Of a DNA stretch of 64,000 nt, positions 34,180 through 44,553 are shown one piece after another. Each line of letters begins with the position of its first letter. Position 1 is the stretch's first letter. The DNA lies in NCBI GenBank assembly GCA_029204225.1, contig CM055095.1:48625364-48689363 (forward strand), in the 5' to 3' direction. The stretch is from Diphasiastrum complanatum (taxonomy: Eukaryota > Streptophyta > Lycopodiopsida > Lycopodiales > Lycopodiaceae). The position numbers were made by a program, and so were the translations under genes. The notes under the pieces are model-generated. The model was given only the letters and a program-made list of their open reading frames with translations. It had not been told where the DNA came from and did no database searches.

Positions 34180-34824
34180 TTGATCACCATCTTCTGGTTT
34201 CAGGTCAACACCGTGCAAACACAAGATGCACGAAGGCTCCAAGCACGGATGCCCGATAGAGGCTATGAGAGCACATGCTCTAACGCGGAACTAGGCGATA
34301 TGCGAGCCATGCTAAAGAGATACATGGACGTGATGAGTGAGAATATGCAAACCTTAGCAACAGATGTCAATTTTCTCAAACGACACCAGAATTCGTTGGG
34401 TCAGAGACACCCCATAGAAGGACCGAATCCCTTAGTGTGTAGACACTGTAGAGAGAATCATTTAAATCAAAATTGTCCCAACCAAGTTTGCGGGTACTGC
34501 AAGAGGCCTGGACACTTGGAGGATAGATGTTGGGTACATAGAGACACATTAAACACTGGGAATAGGATGCTTGGGCCAGTGAACCATAGACCCCAGGAGG
34601 ACAGAACGGTAGGGCCATCAAGGCCACCTCAATACATACAACGCGGACCCAAAATTAGCCAGGTGGATAAAGGGAAGGCATGCATAGAAGATGACCGGCC
34701 ACCCGTGAACTTCATCGCCGTGGAGACAGTAGAGGAACCCACGAGCAGGAAAGAGATTTTAGTAGACGGAGCTACCTCCCAGGAAACCCAAGCCTACACC
34801 AAACTCACCACCGGGGGTAGATAA
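34180..34824 (+). pseudogene. Gypsy Gag C-terminal part with zinc knuckle
   Basis: 214-residue frame with CRHCRENHLNQNC and CGYCKRPGHLEDRCW (CCHC-like) around residues 85-115, as in Athila/Tat Gag. The N-terminal capsid part is missing upstream because an antisense copia element abuts at 34175. Confidence 0.7.
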
Positions 34825-34828
34825 TCCA

Positions 34829-35611
34829 GTGGTCATTGAGAAGCCAGTATTCAAACCTACACCCATCTACAAGGATCCACTGCCCAAAGAGCAAGGTGAT
34901 GTTAGCGTCTTGGAAGGGCGTAGACATCCCAGATTCCTAGGACCGAGAAAAGGGAAAACTGGCCTAGAAAGTAAGAGAACCATGACCCGAATGCGCAGGT
35001 TTAGGAAGGATATAGACCTAAACTTGAAGAGAGAGAATACTGACCTAGGTCAAGCCCCAGAGAATCTAAAATTGGAAATAGGGCTCTGGCAACTAGTACA
35101 GTTGTCACCCACTATTAAACGCACAGTCAAACGATTGATGAGACCACCCATGACCAGAACACTGGAGCCACCTACAATAGGGAAAGTAGATGCAGATTTG
35201 TTAGATCACTATTGCCCTAAGGTAGATGTACTCATAGATGGCCTAGTCATTTTAGGGGCCATAGTTGATGCAGGGTCGGCAGTTAACATCATAAGTTTAG
35301 AACTTTCAGACCGCCTTGGTTTTACTCTAGAACTCGCTACCTTGATAGCCCTAAAGCTAGCCAACAACTCTGTGATCAAACCAGAGGGCGAGCTTAAGAA
35401 TGTACCCATTACCATGACTAACAAGACCATTCAAGTGGACTTTTACGTCATGAGGATGTACGCCGAAAAACGGGGATACTCTAAATTGCTAGGACAGCCA
35501 TGGCTCAGGCTTAGCAACTGCACAGTCGACATCCCCGCAGGAGTACTGATTTTTGGAAGGGGTAGAGAGCGTACCATAGTCGACGGTTATCCCGAGGTGC
35601 CTCAGTCATAA
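34829..35611 (+). pseudogene. Gypsy aspartic protease region
   Basis: 260 residues. The protease core reads LGAIVDAGSAVNIIS at about residues 145-160, with D-A-G-S in place of D-S/T-G-S, followed by the flap and a GRGRERTIVDGYP tail. It is one frame from the Gag ORF, separated by a stop. Confidence 0.7.
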
Positions 35612-35905
35612 AGAGCACCCATACCTTCGTCTGAGTGGGAGGAGGTCACGAGTAGTGAGGACGATGGTGAGTCCACTATAAGTGAAGATGAACTAGATCT
35701 GAGATCAATACTAGACATAGAGTGGAACAATCCAGAAGAGCGGCCTCCCAAAGTTTGGGACGTCGATATTTGCCTGATAAACCTAGGAACTCTAGAAGAT
35801 CCCAAGAACATCAAAATAGGTGCTTCCCTAGGCATTGGAGAAAAAGAAGAATACGAACTGCTGTGTAGAAAGTACTAGCATATTTTTGCCTGGGACTACT
35901 CATAT

Positions 35906-37246
35906 TTGAAGGGGATTCTACCTGATCTAGTGACTCATACAATACCACTGAAGGAGGGAGCCAAACCTATACGACAAAAACAACGTCGACTACCCTACCA
36001 CCTAAAGGAAGGAGTATACACTAAACTCGAGAGACTTCGAAATGCTGGTCTGATATTTCCGGTAGAGAACACCGAGTGGTGCTCCCCAATAGTGCCTTGC
36101 ACCAAGAAGAACTCTACACGCATTTGCGTATGTGTGGATTATAAGAGGTTGAACAAACAGACTAAGAAGGACTACTATCCATTGCCGTTCATAAACCAAG
36201 TCCTAGAAGAAATGGCGGGAAGAGACCAGTATTGTTTCATGGACTGTTTCGCAGGCTATAATCAGATAGCCATAGCAGAAGAGGATAAATTGAAGACCAC
36301 CTTCACAACCACGTTTGGGGTTTTCGCTTACCACGTCATGCCCTTTGGGTTGACTAATGTCCCTGGAACCTATTAGAGGTTTATGAACAAGCACTTCGAG
36401 GATATCTTAGACGAAAATCTCAAAATTTTTATAGATGACCTCTGTGGGGCAACCACTATCACAGAATATCTCACCATGCTAGAGAAGTGTTTTCAGAAGT
36501 GCGCAGTAACCTGTATAGCCTTGAATGCTAACAAGTGCCTATTCGGTATTCCTTATGGGGTACTGTTAGGACATGTCATTAGCAAGTACAACATGGCAAC
36601 TGATCCAGAAAAAATAGCTATGCTCCTAGCCATGATGGCACCAAATACGGTGTCCCAACTTCAGACCTTCTTAGGCTCGAGCAGTTATTACAAAAGATAT
36701 GTGATGGCCTATGCCATGCGTACGTACCAAATGACTGGCTTATTGAAAACCAACGTGGAGTGGACCTGGGACAAGGCATGTGAGAAGACTTTTCAGGAAT
36801 TAAAAGTAGCTTTGGCTAACGCTCCAATATTGAAACCACCTATGTACGACAGGGAGTTCTTCGTTTTCACGAGCACCACGGCCACGTGCATAAACTGTTG
36901 CCTGGCCGAGATTTGGGACAAAAAATATCACCCTATTATTTTTATAGGGAGAAAATTGAACAAAGCTGAACTTAATTATAGTAAGGTTGAGAAAATTTGT
37001 TTTGGGATAGCTTACGCTGCCGCCAAACTAAGGCATTACCTATTGCATTGGAAAGTGACTTTCTTTACCAAGAGTACTGCAGTCACCTTGATGATGAATA
37101 AACTAGAACCTCCTGAGCGCTTAATGAAGTGGATAATCTCCCTTCAGGAGTTTGACTACACCCTCCAAAGCAAGCCGCCTAAACTACAGGGGTTAAACGA
37201 TTGTATTTGTGAGCTGGGAGGGGTTACTGAAATAGACGATGAGTGA
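35906..37246 (+). pseudogene. Gypsy reverse transcriptase and degenerate RNase H
   Basis: RT runs through RICVCVDYKRLNKQTKKDYY, FMDCFAGYNQI and HVMPFGLTNVPGTY to a stop at 36374-36376, then resumes with the catalytic box as FIDDLCG (normally YLDD). The RNase H that follows lacks the first aspartate (FFVFTSTTAT where YTDAS is expected) and the DH box (FFTKSTAV), while keeping LNYSKVEK. So the native RNase H is catalytically dead. Apart from the single stop the frame is well kept. Confidence 0.8.
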
Positions 37247-37324
37247 GAGACTGATCACTTAAGAGAGCTTTTGAGGGTAGACGTTGACACAATTCTTGAG
37301 CAACTTTAGCAACCTACCTATCAG

Positions 37325-37596
37325 TTAGAATTAAAATTAGAATCACTGTGTTACTGTATTGTGGGTTCTATCAGTGGATAAGGATCAGTTGGCCTCGCCA
37401 CGAGGCAAGTCGACGGGACACGCATCCCGCCAACGGCAACCTGGGTCATGCATGGGTTGCCTGAGTGAACAACTATATGTACAGTGTAATTTCATTTTGA
37501 GAAGTACAGTTGCTATGTGAGCGTGTTGAGGAGAGTGATTTTCTGTCTGTGTTACTGTGTAGCATGATCTGTGTTCCTGTGCAAAGCAAATTCTAA
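37325..37596 (+). repeat. LTR A, copy 1
   Basis: 272 bp, TTAGAATT...AATTCTAA, followed by the primer site at 37599-37610. It includes a GC-rich island around 37400-37440 that recurs in all copies. Confidence 0.8.
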
Positions 37597-37905
37597 GTTG
37601 GTATTAGAGCCGTACAGGGAGTGTACACAGTACAGTGTCGCCGTTGAAGAGCGCTTCGGGAGAACTGTCTTCTGAGACTAAACACATTGAGATTCAATAT
37701 CACTTCATACGTGAGAGGTTGCTGAGTCGTGAAATTCATGTTGTTCATTGTAGCATAGAAGAACAACTAGCTGATATTTTCACTAAGCCACTTACTGGAG
37801 AAAAGTTTGATAAGTTTAGATCAAAACTTTATGTACTTAAAGTTTGTTGACTTTAAAGCTATGTATATGACTGTATAAAAAGTGACTCTACTCTAAGGGA
37901 GAGAG

Positions 37906-38177
37906 TTACAATTAAAGTTAGAATCACTGTGTTACTGTACTGTGGGTCCTATCAGTGGATAAGGATCAGTTGGCCTCGCCACGAGGCAAGTCGACGGGAC
38001 ACGCGTCCCGCCAACGGCAACCTGGGTCATGCATGGGTTGTCTGAGTGAACAACTATATGTACAGTGTAATTTCATTTTGAGAAGTACAGTTGCTATGTG
38101 AGCTTGCTGAGGAGAGTGATTTTCTGTCTGTGTTATTGTGTAGCATGATCTGTGTTCCTGTGCAAAGCAAATTCTAA
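37906..38177 (+). repeat. LTR A, copy 2
   Basis: Same length and sequence as copy 1 with a few changes, e.g. TTACAATT at the start. Confidence 0.8.
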
Positions 38178-38900
38178 GTCTATCCACACTAGAGACACCC
38201 AACAGTATGACAACTCTAGAAAAACGAAAGCTACGTCTACAGGCCCTAAAGTTCACTTTAATAGGGGGCACACTGTATAGACGAGGTGTAGAAGGGTTGT
38301 ATTGAAGATGCATCACTCCTGAAGAAGCCAAATCTAAGGGCAGGTTACTGGTGGCCGACACTATTCCAAGATGCCCATTTACATGCCCGGAACTGCGACA
38401 CCTGTCAACAAGTTGACAAGACGGATAATAGGGTGCGATTGTTAGTTCCAATACAGGCATGTCTCTCCTTTGAAAAATGGGCATCGACTTCGTTGGCCCA
38501 ATACACCCAACTTCATCTAGCCGAAAACATTGTATCATAGTGGCCACTGACTATTTCACAAAGTGGGCTGAGGCACGGGCTGTGGCCAAAGAGAATGCAA
38601 AAGAAACCGCCTGGTTCTTACTAGAACAGGTGATGGGCCGGTTCGGTACACCCAGAGAACTCATCTTTGACAGGGGTGTACCCATTTCCTAAACAAAACT
38701 ATCAAGGCTTTGACCGATCAGTTGACAATCAAGCACCAGAAAAGCACACCCTACCACCCACAAGCCAACGGTCAGGCTGAAAGCACGAACAAACAACTGG
38801 TAGGAATCCTAAGGAAAACCGTATCAGACCGACAAAGGGATTGGGACAAAAAACTGTACTCGACATTGTGGGCATATAATGTCACCTATAAGACCAGTAC
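38178..38900 (+). pseudogene. Gypsy integrase, first copy, cut by an LTR
   Basis: Continues the gypsy element after the miniature copia. The integrase core from 38477 reads MGIDFVGPIHPTS, YFTKWAEARAV, FGTPRELIFDRG and TPYHPQANGQAEST, with a frameshift at about 38678. It stops at 38900, where a TGTGAAAGATT-led LTR begins. Confidence 0.8.
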
Positions 38901-39552
38901 TGTGAAAGATTCAACTAGTTTCATCACATTTTGCAATATTTCCATATTTGGCATATTGAGGCCAAAACTTGTTTTAGACTTAGAGGTTGACTTTTCAAAG
39001 TTCATTAGTCTAAATTTCATTTGAATAAACACTTTTTTTGAAAGTGTGGGAAAGATAGAATGCGAGTTTGAGTAGATTCAATTTGAATAAGTTGGGTACA
39101 TTGAATCTAGACCCAAAATTGGTAGGGTTAGCATTTTGGTGGGAAAGCCAAGTGGCCAAATAGGGTTTGGACCTGTTATAAAAGGATGTAACTCGTGGAG
39201 AGAGTCATCTTCTCTCTTCTCTATCTCATTTCATGCTTATACATGGTTCTCTTGGGTTCTACTATCCATTGGTGCACTATCTTGGTGATTGCTTGCAATT
39301 CTATGTGTAGAATGATCTATATTTGCTATTTTTGGATCCACACGTGTGAAATACAGTAGCTTGCTGGTTTTGTACGGACAGAAACAGTACATAATCATTT
39401 CATGCAAGTTTGATCAAGTTCTATTAGTGTTTGCATCTCAAATTGTGTGTAGATGCTGATTTTTCTACATTGGTGAAATTGGTAGTGTATTTCTCTTTCT
39501 AACCAAAGATCATTCAAGTAGATTGGATCTTAAGGATCTGAAATCTTTCACA
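38901..39552 (+). repeat. LTR B (652 bp) of a copia-type element, followed by a primer site
   Basis: Starts TGTGAAAGATT and ends AATCTTTCACA, an 11-bp perfect inverted terminus. TGGTATCAGAGC follows at 39553-39564. Its partner LTR is not found; the interior leads into RNase H and an LTR of a different family. Confidence 0.8.
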
Positions 39553-39564
39553 TGGTATCAGAGC

Positions 39565-40084
39565 TTGTGTTTCAGGTTATGAAGGAGGAAATCAGATCTA
39601 TCAATGATTTGGTGAAGATATCAAGTCTAGAGCATGCTAGAGAGGATTCTACACCAAAATCGGATTTTTTGCTTTTGTAGATTGGATCTTTTGTAGATCA
39701 AAACACTAAATAGGTCAATATACTTGTTCAATTCCATTTTTTGAATTCACATGCTGGATTTGGCCGATTTTTGGATCATTGGTTCAGCCTAAGTGGTGGC
39801 TTATAGATTGCATATCAAATTTTTAGCATTTGCATGTAGATTTGGAATAGTCAATTTTTTGTGATTTTGTCAAAACCCTAATTTTGATTGGATCTCTAGA
39901 TAGTGAGGTTGCTGGACTTCATTTGAGTGTGTTTCAATCTTAGGAAGTGGCAAAAGTCATTAGATTGAGGATAGATCATAGGTTGGTCAAGATTCCATGA
40001 TTCTATGTGTTGATTTGCTTGGATAAGTGCTAGAAGAGAATTTGTGAGATAGTTTCAAATCTTGGTGATTTCTTTTGAAAGCAT
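39565..40084. other. Leader sequence after LTR B, no gene
   Basis: AT-rich untranslated leader between the primer site and the copia RNase H fragment. No coding potential is seen. Confidence 0.4.
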
Positions 40085-40441
40085 TTGTTGTTGTTCAAAG
40101 GAGTGCTTTGTGCATTGAAGCAGATTGAAAGAGAAGATCAGGTCATTGCTACATGGTTGAGACAAATCTTGGAAGAAATTGGCATGAAGCAGAAAAATCC
40201 CACGACTTTACATAGCGACAGTCAGAGTGGCATTCAGCTAGCAAAGAATCCAGTGTTCTATGCGAGAGCTAAACACATTGAGATTCAATATCACTTCATA
40301 CGTGAGAGGTTGCTGAGTCGTGAAATTCATGTTGTTCATTGTAGCACAGAAGAACAACTAGCTGATATTTTCACTAAGCCACTTACTGGAGAAAAGTTTG
40401 ATAAGTTTAGATCAAAACTTTCTGTACTTAAAGTTTGTTGA
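40085..40441 (+). pseudogene. Copia RNase H C-terminal fragment
   Basis: 118 residues: ATWLRQILEEIGMK, TLHSDSQSGIQLAKNP, ARAKHIEIQYHFIRERL and LADIFTKPL, the end of a copia polyprotein. It is a longer copy of the tail in the miniature element at 37.7 kb and is followed by the polypurine tract and LTR A. Confidence 0.85.
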
Positions 40442-40496
40442 CTTTAAAGCTATGTATATGACTGTATAAAAAGTGACTCTACTCTAAGGGAGAGAG

Positions 40497-40714
40497 TTAG
40501 AATTAAAGTTAGAATCACTGTGTTACTGTACTATGGGTCCTATCAATGGATAAGGATCAGTTGGCCTCACCACGAGGCAAGTCGACGGGACACGCGTCCC
40601 GCCAACGGCAACCTGGGTCATGCATGGGTTGCCTGAGTGAACAACTATATGTACAGTGTAATTTCATTTTGAGAAGTACAGTTGCTATGTAAGCTTGCTG
40701 AGGAGAGTGATTTT
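40497..40714 (+). repeat. LTR A, copy 3, truncated
   Basis: Starts TTAGAATT after AGGGAGAGAG and matches LTR A until GATTTTCT, where it joins gypsy integrase sequence directly (shared TCT at the join). Confidence 0.8.
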
Positions 40715-41579
40715 CTCTCCTTTGAAAAATGGGCATCGACTTCGTTGGCCCAATACACCCAACTTCATCTAGCCGAAAACATTATATCATAGTGGCCACT
40801 GACTATTTCACAAAGTGGGCTGAGGCACGGGCTGTGGCCAAAGACAATGCAAAAGAAACCGTCTGGTTCTTACTAGAACAGGTGATAGGCCGGTTCGGTA
40901 CACCCAGAGAACTCATCTTTGATAGGGGTACCCATTTCCTAAACAAAACTATCAAGGCTTTGACCGATCAGTTGACAATCAAGCACCGGAAAAGCACACC
41001 CTACCACCCACAAGCCAATGGTCAGGCTGAAAGCACGAACAAACAACTGGTAGGAATCCTAAGGAAAACCGTATCAGACCGACAAAGGGATTGGGACAAA
41101 AAACTGTACTCGGCATTGTGGGCATATAATGTCACCTATAAGACCAATACCAACCACACACCCTTTTTTCTAGTGTATGGCCAAGAATGTGTACTGCTAA
41201 TAGAAATAGAGCTCCCATCCTTGCGGTTTGCCATGAACCATGACCTAGGAGAGAAAGAACAATACAGCACCGATTGGACACTTTACAAGACCTGGACGAG
41301 CACCGAATAGCTGTCCTAAATCACCAAGAAACCCACAAAAGACACATAAAGGAGATTCATGATAGGAACATGCGTGATTACCAGTTCAGACAGGGGCAGT
41401 TAGTGTTGTTCTACGACGCTAGACATGAGCTGATGCCTCAAAAGTTGGGGCCACGTTGGAATGGTCCATATGTAATAGTGAAACAGTATGAAAATAACAC
41501 GGTTAAGTTGGCAGAGTTAAACGGTGAAATTTTTAAGCACCGAACCAACATAAACAAGATAAAAGCTTACCGTAGTTAA
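40714..41579 (+). pseudogene. Gypsy integrase, second and complete copy
   Basis: Repeats 38459-38900 at very high identity and continues through the integrase core (HRKSTPYHPQANGQAEST) into the C-terminal GPY/F-like region (GPRWNGPYVIVKQYENN). One frameshift near 41275 separates the two open frames (40729-41310 and 41274-41579). It ends KIKAYRS and stop. Confidence 0.85.
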
Positions 41580-41799
41580 AGAGAAGCTGAAGTCACCTGT
41601 ACAGTATGTAACACCTTTTTCTGTTCATCTTTTCAGGTATCGGAGTGAGCGACCTAGAAGCATCATGAATACTGGGAACACTCAAAGAATCAGAAGTAGC
41701 CTTAGTGACCTTGTCCATATACGTTGAACGGAAGGGTGTGAAAAACCCAAACAAAAATTCATAAAATCAAGAAAAATACAAAAAGATTATTGTTGTGAT

Positions 41800-42480
41800 A
41801 TGGAACTCACCCAAGAACTTGGGACGTATACATTGAAGGTAGACGGAGCCTGCAGACATTCGAATAGAGAAGGTGCCATAGGAGCAGTAGTGCAGAATTC
41901 CAATGGGAATGAACTAGCCAGTATAGGAGTCCTATTAGGGAAAGGATTCACGAACAACACTGCCGAATACAAAGCCCTTCTAATCGGTCTACAAATGACC
42001 ATGCGAGTTGCGCAAACTATAGACAACCTCCGAATTATGGGGGATTCACAACTCCTAATCCGAGGTATGACTGGCATATACCGACTCAAAAGCAGGACCT
42101 TACAGGCCTATGTAATTGCCATCAACGAATACACTAGAGAGTTTTCCCACATCGAATGGATGCATATTCCACGAGCACAGAACCAACGTGCTGATAGTCT
42201 AGCTGCGATAGCCTACGACCATGATCATTACTGGCAATGTGAGCCAGGTAGGGTAGTCATTTCGCCCATAACCATTGCTGCGGAGCTATGGACAGTCCTA
42301 AAATCCCAAGCATGGTATGGAGTTCGGTGGATCAGAAGTCTGATAAACCAAGTAGGTCTAGAGAATCCCCAACTCCTAGCCCAATTACATCAGTTAATGA
42401 GCCATGAACTATCTAGAACTTGTTTTAGGTCACACCATAGTAGCATAACCCATGGGAATGCACACGGCCTAAGTACATAG
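41800..42480 (+). CDS. Archaeal-type RNase H ORF downstream of integrase
   Basis: 226-residue ORF from ATG 41800. The RNase H fold shows all four acidic positions: KVDGACRHSN, NTAEYKALLIGL, IMGDSQLLIRG and QRADSLAAIA. The compact form lacking a basic protrusion is the archaeal/plant type acquired by some Tat-lineage gypsy elements. It removes RNA from RNA:DNA hybrids in reverse transcription. The native RNase H at 36.9-37.1 kb has lost its catalytic acids, so this one presumably took over. The last third is unassigned. Confidence 0.75.
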   Translation: MELTQELGTYTLKVDGACRHSNREGAIGAVVQNSNGNELASIGVLLGKGFTNNTAEYKALLIGLQMTMRVAQTIDNLRIMGDSQLLIRGMTGIYRLKSRTLQAYVIAINEYTREFSHIEWMHIPRAQNQRADSLAAIAYDHDHYWQCEPGRVVISPITIAAELWTVLKSQAWYGVRWIRSLINQVGLENPQLLAQLHQLMSHELSRTCFRSHHSSITHGNAHGLST

Positions 42481-42682
42481 TAAAAACCCTGCCCTAGCAA
42501 GAACCTGATAGATACACACGGAGGGGGAGAGGGGTTTAAAGGTTTAAAGATTTTTTGTACATTCAACACATTGTATATTCATGTATATAAATGCTAAAAC
42601 ACAAGTGATGGAATTCACTGCTGAAAAGAGAATGGAAGACCCACAGAGCAGTAATTAGCCCGACCAACGCCATAGAAAACTG

Positions 42683-42982
42683 ATGAGGTTCGTACTGAAG
42701 GAAGGACAGAGGACCGACATAGAAATCCAACGTCTGAAAAAAGAATTGAAGAAACAAAAGAACCTACAAATCAGAGCCACTAACGAGCTGGTTAGCACCA
42801 ATAAGGAGCGAGATACCTGGAAGCAGAAGTACAATGACCTCAAGGAGGCTAATGACAGACGACAGATAAGCCATAGGGAGGGGTATAAAGGGCAGGTTAA
42901 GATCCTAGCCAACACCAAGGTGGAACTAGCTGCAACCGAAACTACCGTAGCCATGCTAGCTAGGCAGTTACAAGAGTATTAG
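42683..42982 (+). CDS. Coiled-coil ORF after the gypsy RNase H
   Basis: 99 residues from ATG 42683, almost entirely charged heptads (IEIQRLKKELKKQKNLQIRA). There is no recognised domain. It may be an extra ORF of the gypsy element between pol and the missing 3' LTR. Confidence 0.4.
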   Translation: MRFVLKEGQRTDIEIQRLKKELKKQKNLQIRATNELVSTNKERDTWKQKYNDLKEANDRRQISHREGYKGQVKILANTKVELAATETTVAMLARQLQEY

Positions 42983-43048
42983 AGAAAAGAAGCTGCAAGA
43001 GGACCAATTAGGCCTCAGAGTTCCCGCAACCCTTTACCCGCTTACCCT

Positions 43049-43705
43049 GTGCACCGCAAGAAAATTTTGTCAGACAGTCTGTTCTACAAAAATTTTGATG
43101 CTTACAACTTATATCTACCGCCCATGGAGTTTCCGCTAGATATCCAGGTTTTTGAGCTACGACCATCCACGAGTTCCGCCCTCAGATTCACATGGCCACT
43201 CATCCCAGGTAGTTTTGAAAACTACAAAGATTCTTGCGAGAGCTTATGTAGGTTCTCAGTTGTTGCCGCACACCAGAAAGATGATATCATTAGATTGGTC
43301 GGCGGCCACTATGCAGATCAAGCCCTGAAATCTTTAAGATTCAAGCCACTAATAGCTGATTCCAATGTTTATGTAAGAATTACGAATGGAAAGATCATCA
43401 TTATAGCTATATATGTGGACGACACTCTGATACTCTGCAAGAGTGAGGAGCCTATTGTTGAGGTGAAGTATGATATCTCGAAGCATTTCGAGATTGCAGA
43501 CCTGGGAGAAGCCAGATGTTATCTTGGCTTACATATTGACAAGAACTATGAGGGAGGTAAATTGTACCTTCATCAGTCCAGATATACCCTGAAAATCTTA
43601 GAAGATTTTGAGATGATAAACTGCAAAGGAGCAAACACTCCAATGCTTGCAAGAACAGTCCTGAAGAGTGAGGATTGTCCAAGACTGAAGAAGAAAGAGA
43701 ATTGA
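43049..43705 (+). pseudogene. Chimeric ORF: unknown N-part fused to copia reverse transcriptase
   Basis: One open frame of 218 residues. The first ~97 residues (to about 43340) are unrecognised and continue the gypsy-derived sequence. From KPLIADSNVYVR the rest is the copia RT C-half, with YVDDTLILCKS (catalytic YVDD), FEIADLGEARCYLGLHI and the conserved tail. The copia frame continues after a stop to 44015 (GSLMYLRDNTRLDIAYVM). It is an accidental in-frame junction of two elements. Confidence 0.65.
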
Positions 43706-44015
43706 TGCAGCATACACCATACAGAAAGTTGATTGGATCACTGATGTACCTTAGAGATAACACACGTCTTGACATTGCTTATGTCATGTTCAGGATGAGC
43801 CAATTCAGTACGAATCCAGACTTGACTCATTGGAAGATTGTGAAATGAATTTTGCAATACCTTCAATTAACGAATGAGTTTGAATTGTGTTATTCTCGTG
43901 ATGCAGGGTTCCAGATGATTTTTTACAGTGATGCTAGCTGGGCATCTTTCAAGGACAACTGCAAAAGTGTCTCAGGAGGATGCACCATCTATAAAGTCCT
44001 CACAACAGGATTCTA

Positions 44016-44553
44016 GCCTAAGCATACCATACAAAGCAACAACACAAGGGAACAGGTGGTGGATAAACCAACCCAACCAAACCTAGATCATACAGATCTA
44101 GCCCCCAAGCTATGGATCAGTCAGAGTCATGGAAAGAGGAGTCACACCAGCAACATGTAGCTACCAATCACAAAATCATGCATACACTAGTGAGAGCCCA
44201 ACAGGTATACTTATATCCTCCAAGGCCCATGCACCACTGGTAGTGCACTGTGACACCTCATTGGACACCTCTGCAGCCTATCTAGGCCACGTCATCCAGC
44301 TCCCTAATGACTCACTGATAGACCCATACCAACTCCACCACCATGTGTTTAGGCCTACAACCATTAATTATGACCATACACTTAAGGGCCCCAATTCCCT
44401 TATAGTCACAATTAACTTACGAGTTGTTGGTCTACTGGTCCCTAGCATGGACATGCTACCCGAGACTAGTTATGGGCATGACATTCTTTCCCTCTTATTC
44501 AAGTTCTATCCTCAAAACTTAAAACTAGAAAAGCTCCTCCTTAAGCTTCCGTC
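44016..44553 (+). other. Unrecognised open frame between two copia pieces
   Basis: The plus frame 44129-44710 is open and ends in copia sequence, but its first 140 residues match nothing I know. Phrases such as PLVVHCDTS and TINYDHTLKGPNSL faintly resemble an RNase H of a gypsy type. Confidence 0.25.

Larger units (their letters stand above)
37325..38177 (+). mobile_element. Miniature copia element: two LTRs around 309 bp
   Basis: LTRs at 37325-37596 and 37906-38177 (272 bp each) start TTAGAATT or TTACAATT and end AATTCTAA, so the ends are inverted but not TG...CA. A primer site TGGTATTAGAGC starts at 37599 and a polypurine tract AAGGGAGAGAG precedes the second LTR. The interior keeps only the last part of the RNase H (HIEIQYHFIRERLLSREIHV and the ADIFTKPL tail). 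It splits the gypsy element between RNase H and integrase. No target duplication is visible (ATCAG left, GTCTA right). Confidence 0.75.
34180..42980 (+). mobile_element. Athila/Tat-like Ty3/gypsy element with second RNase H, interrupted by copia insertions
   Basis: Plus-strand order: gag with zinc knuckle, protease, reverse transcriptase and RNase H (34180-37246), integrase (38178-38900 and a second copy 40714-41579), a separate archaeal-type RNase H ORF (41800-42480), and a coiled-coil ORF (42683-42982). A miniature copia element at 37325-38177 and an LTR-led segment at 38901-40712 split the integrase. No gypsy LTR was identified on either side; the left end is cut at about 34175. Confidence 0.75.

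Noticed and set aside
37966-38547. Minus-strand ORF of 193 residues
   Set aside because: Antisense shadow of LTR A and the gypsy integrase.
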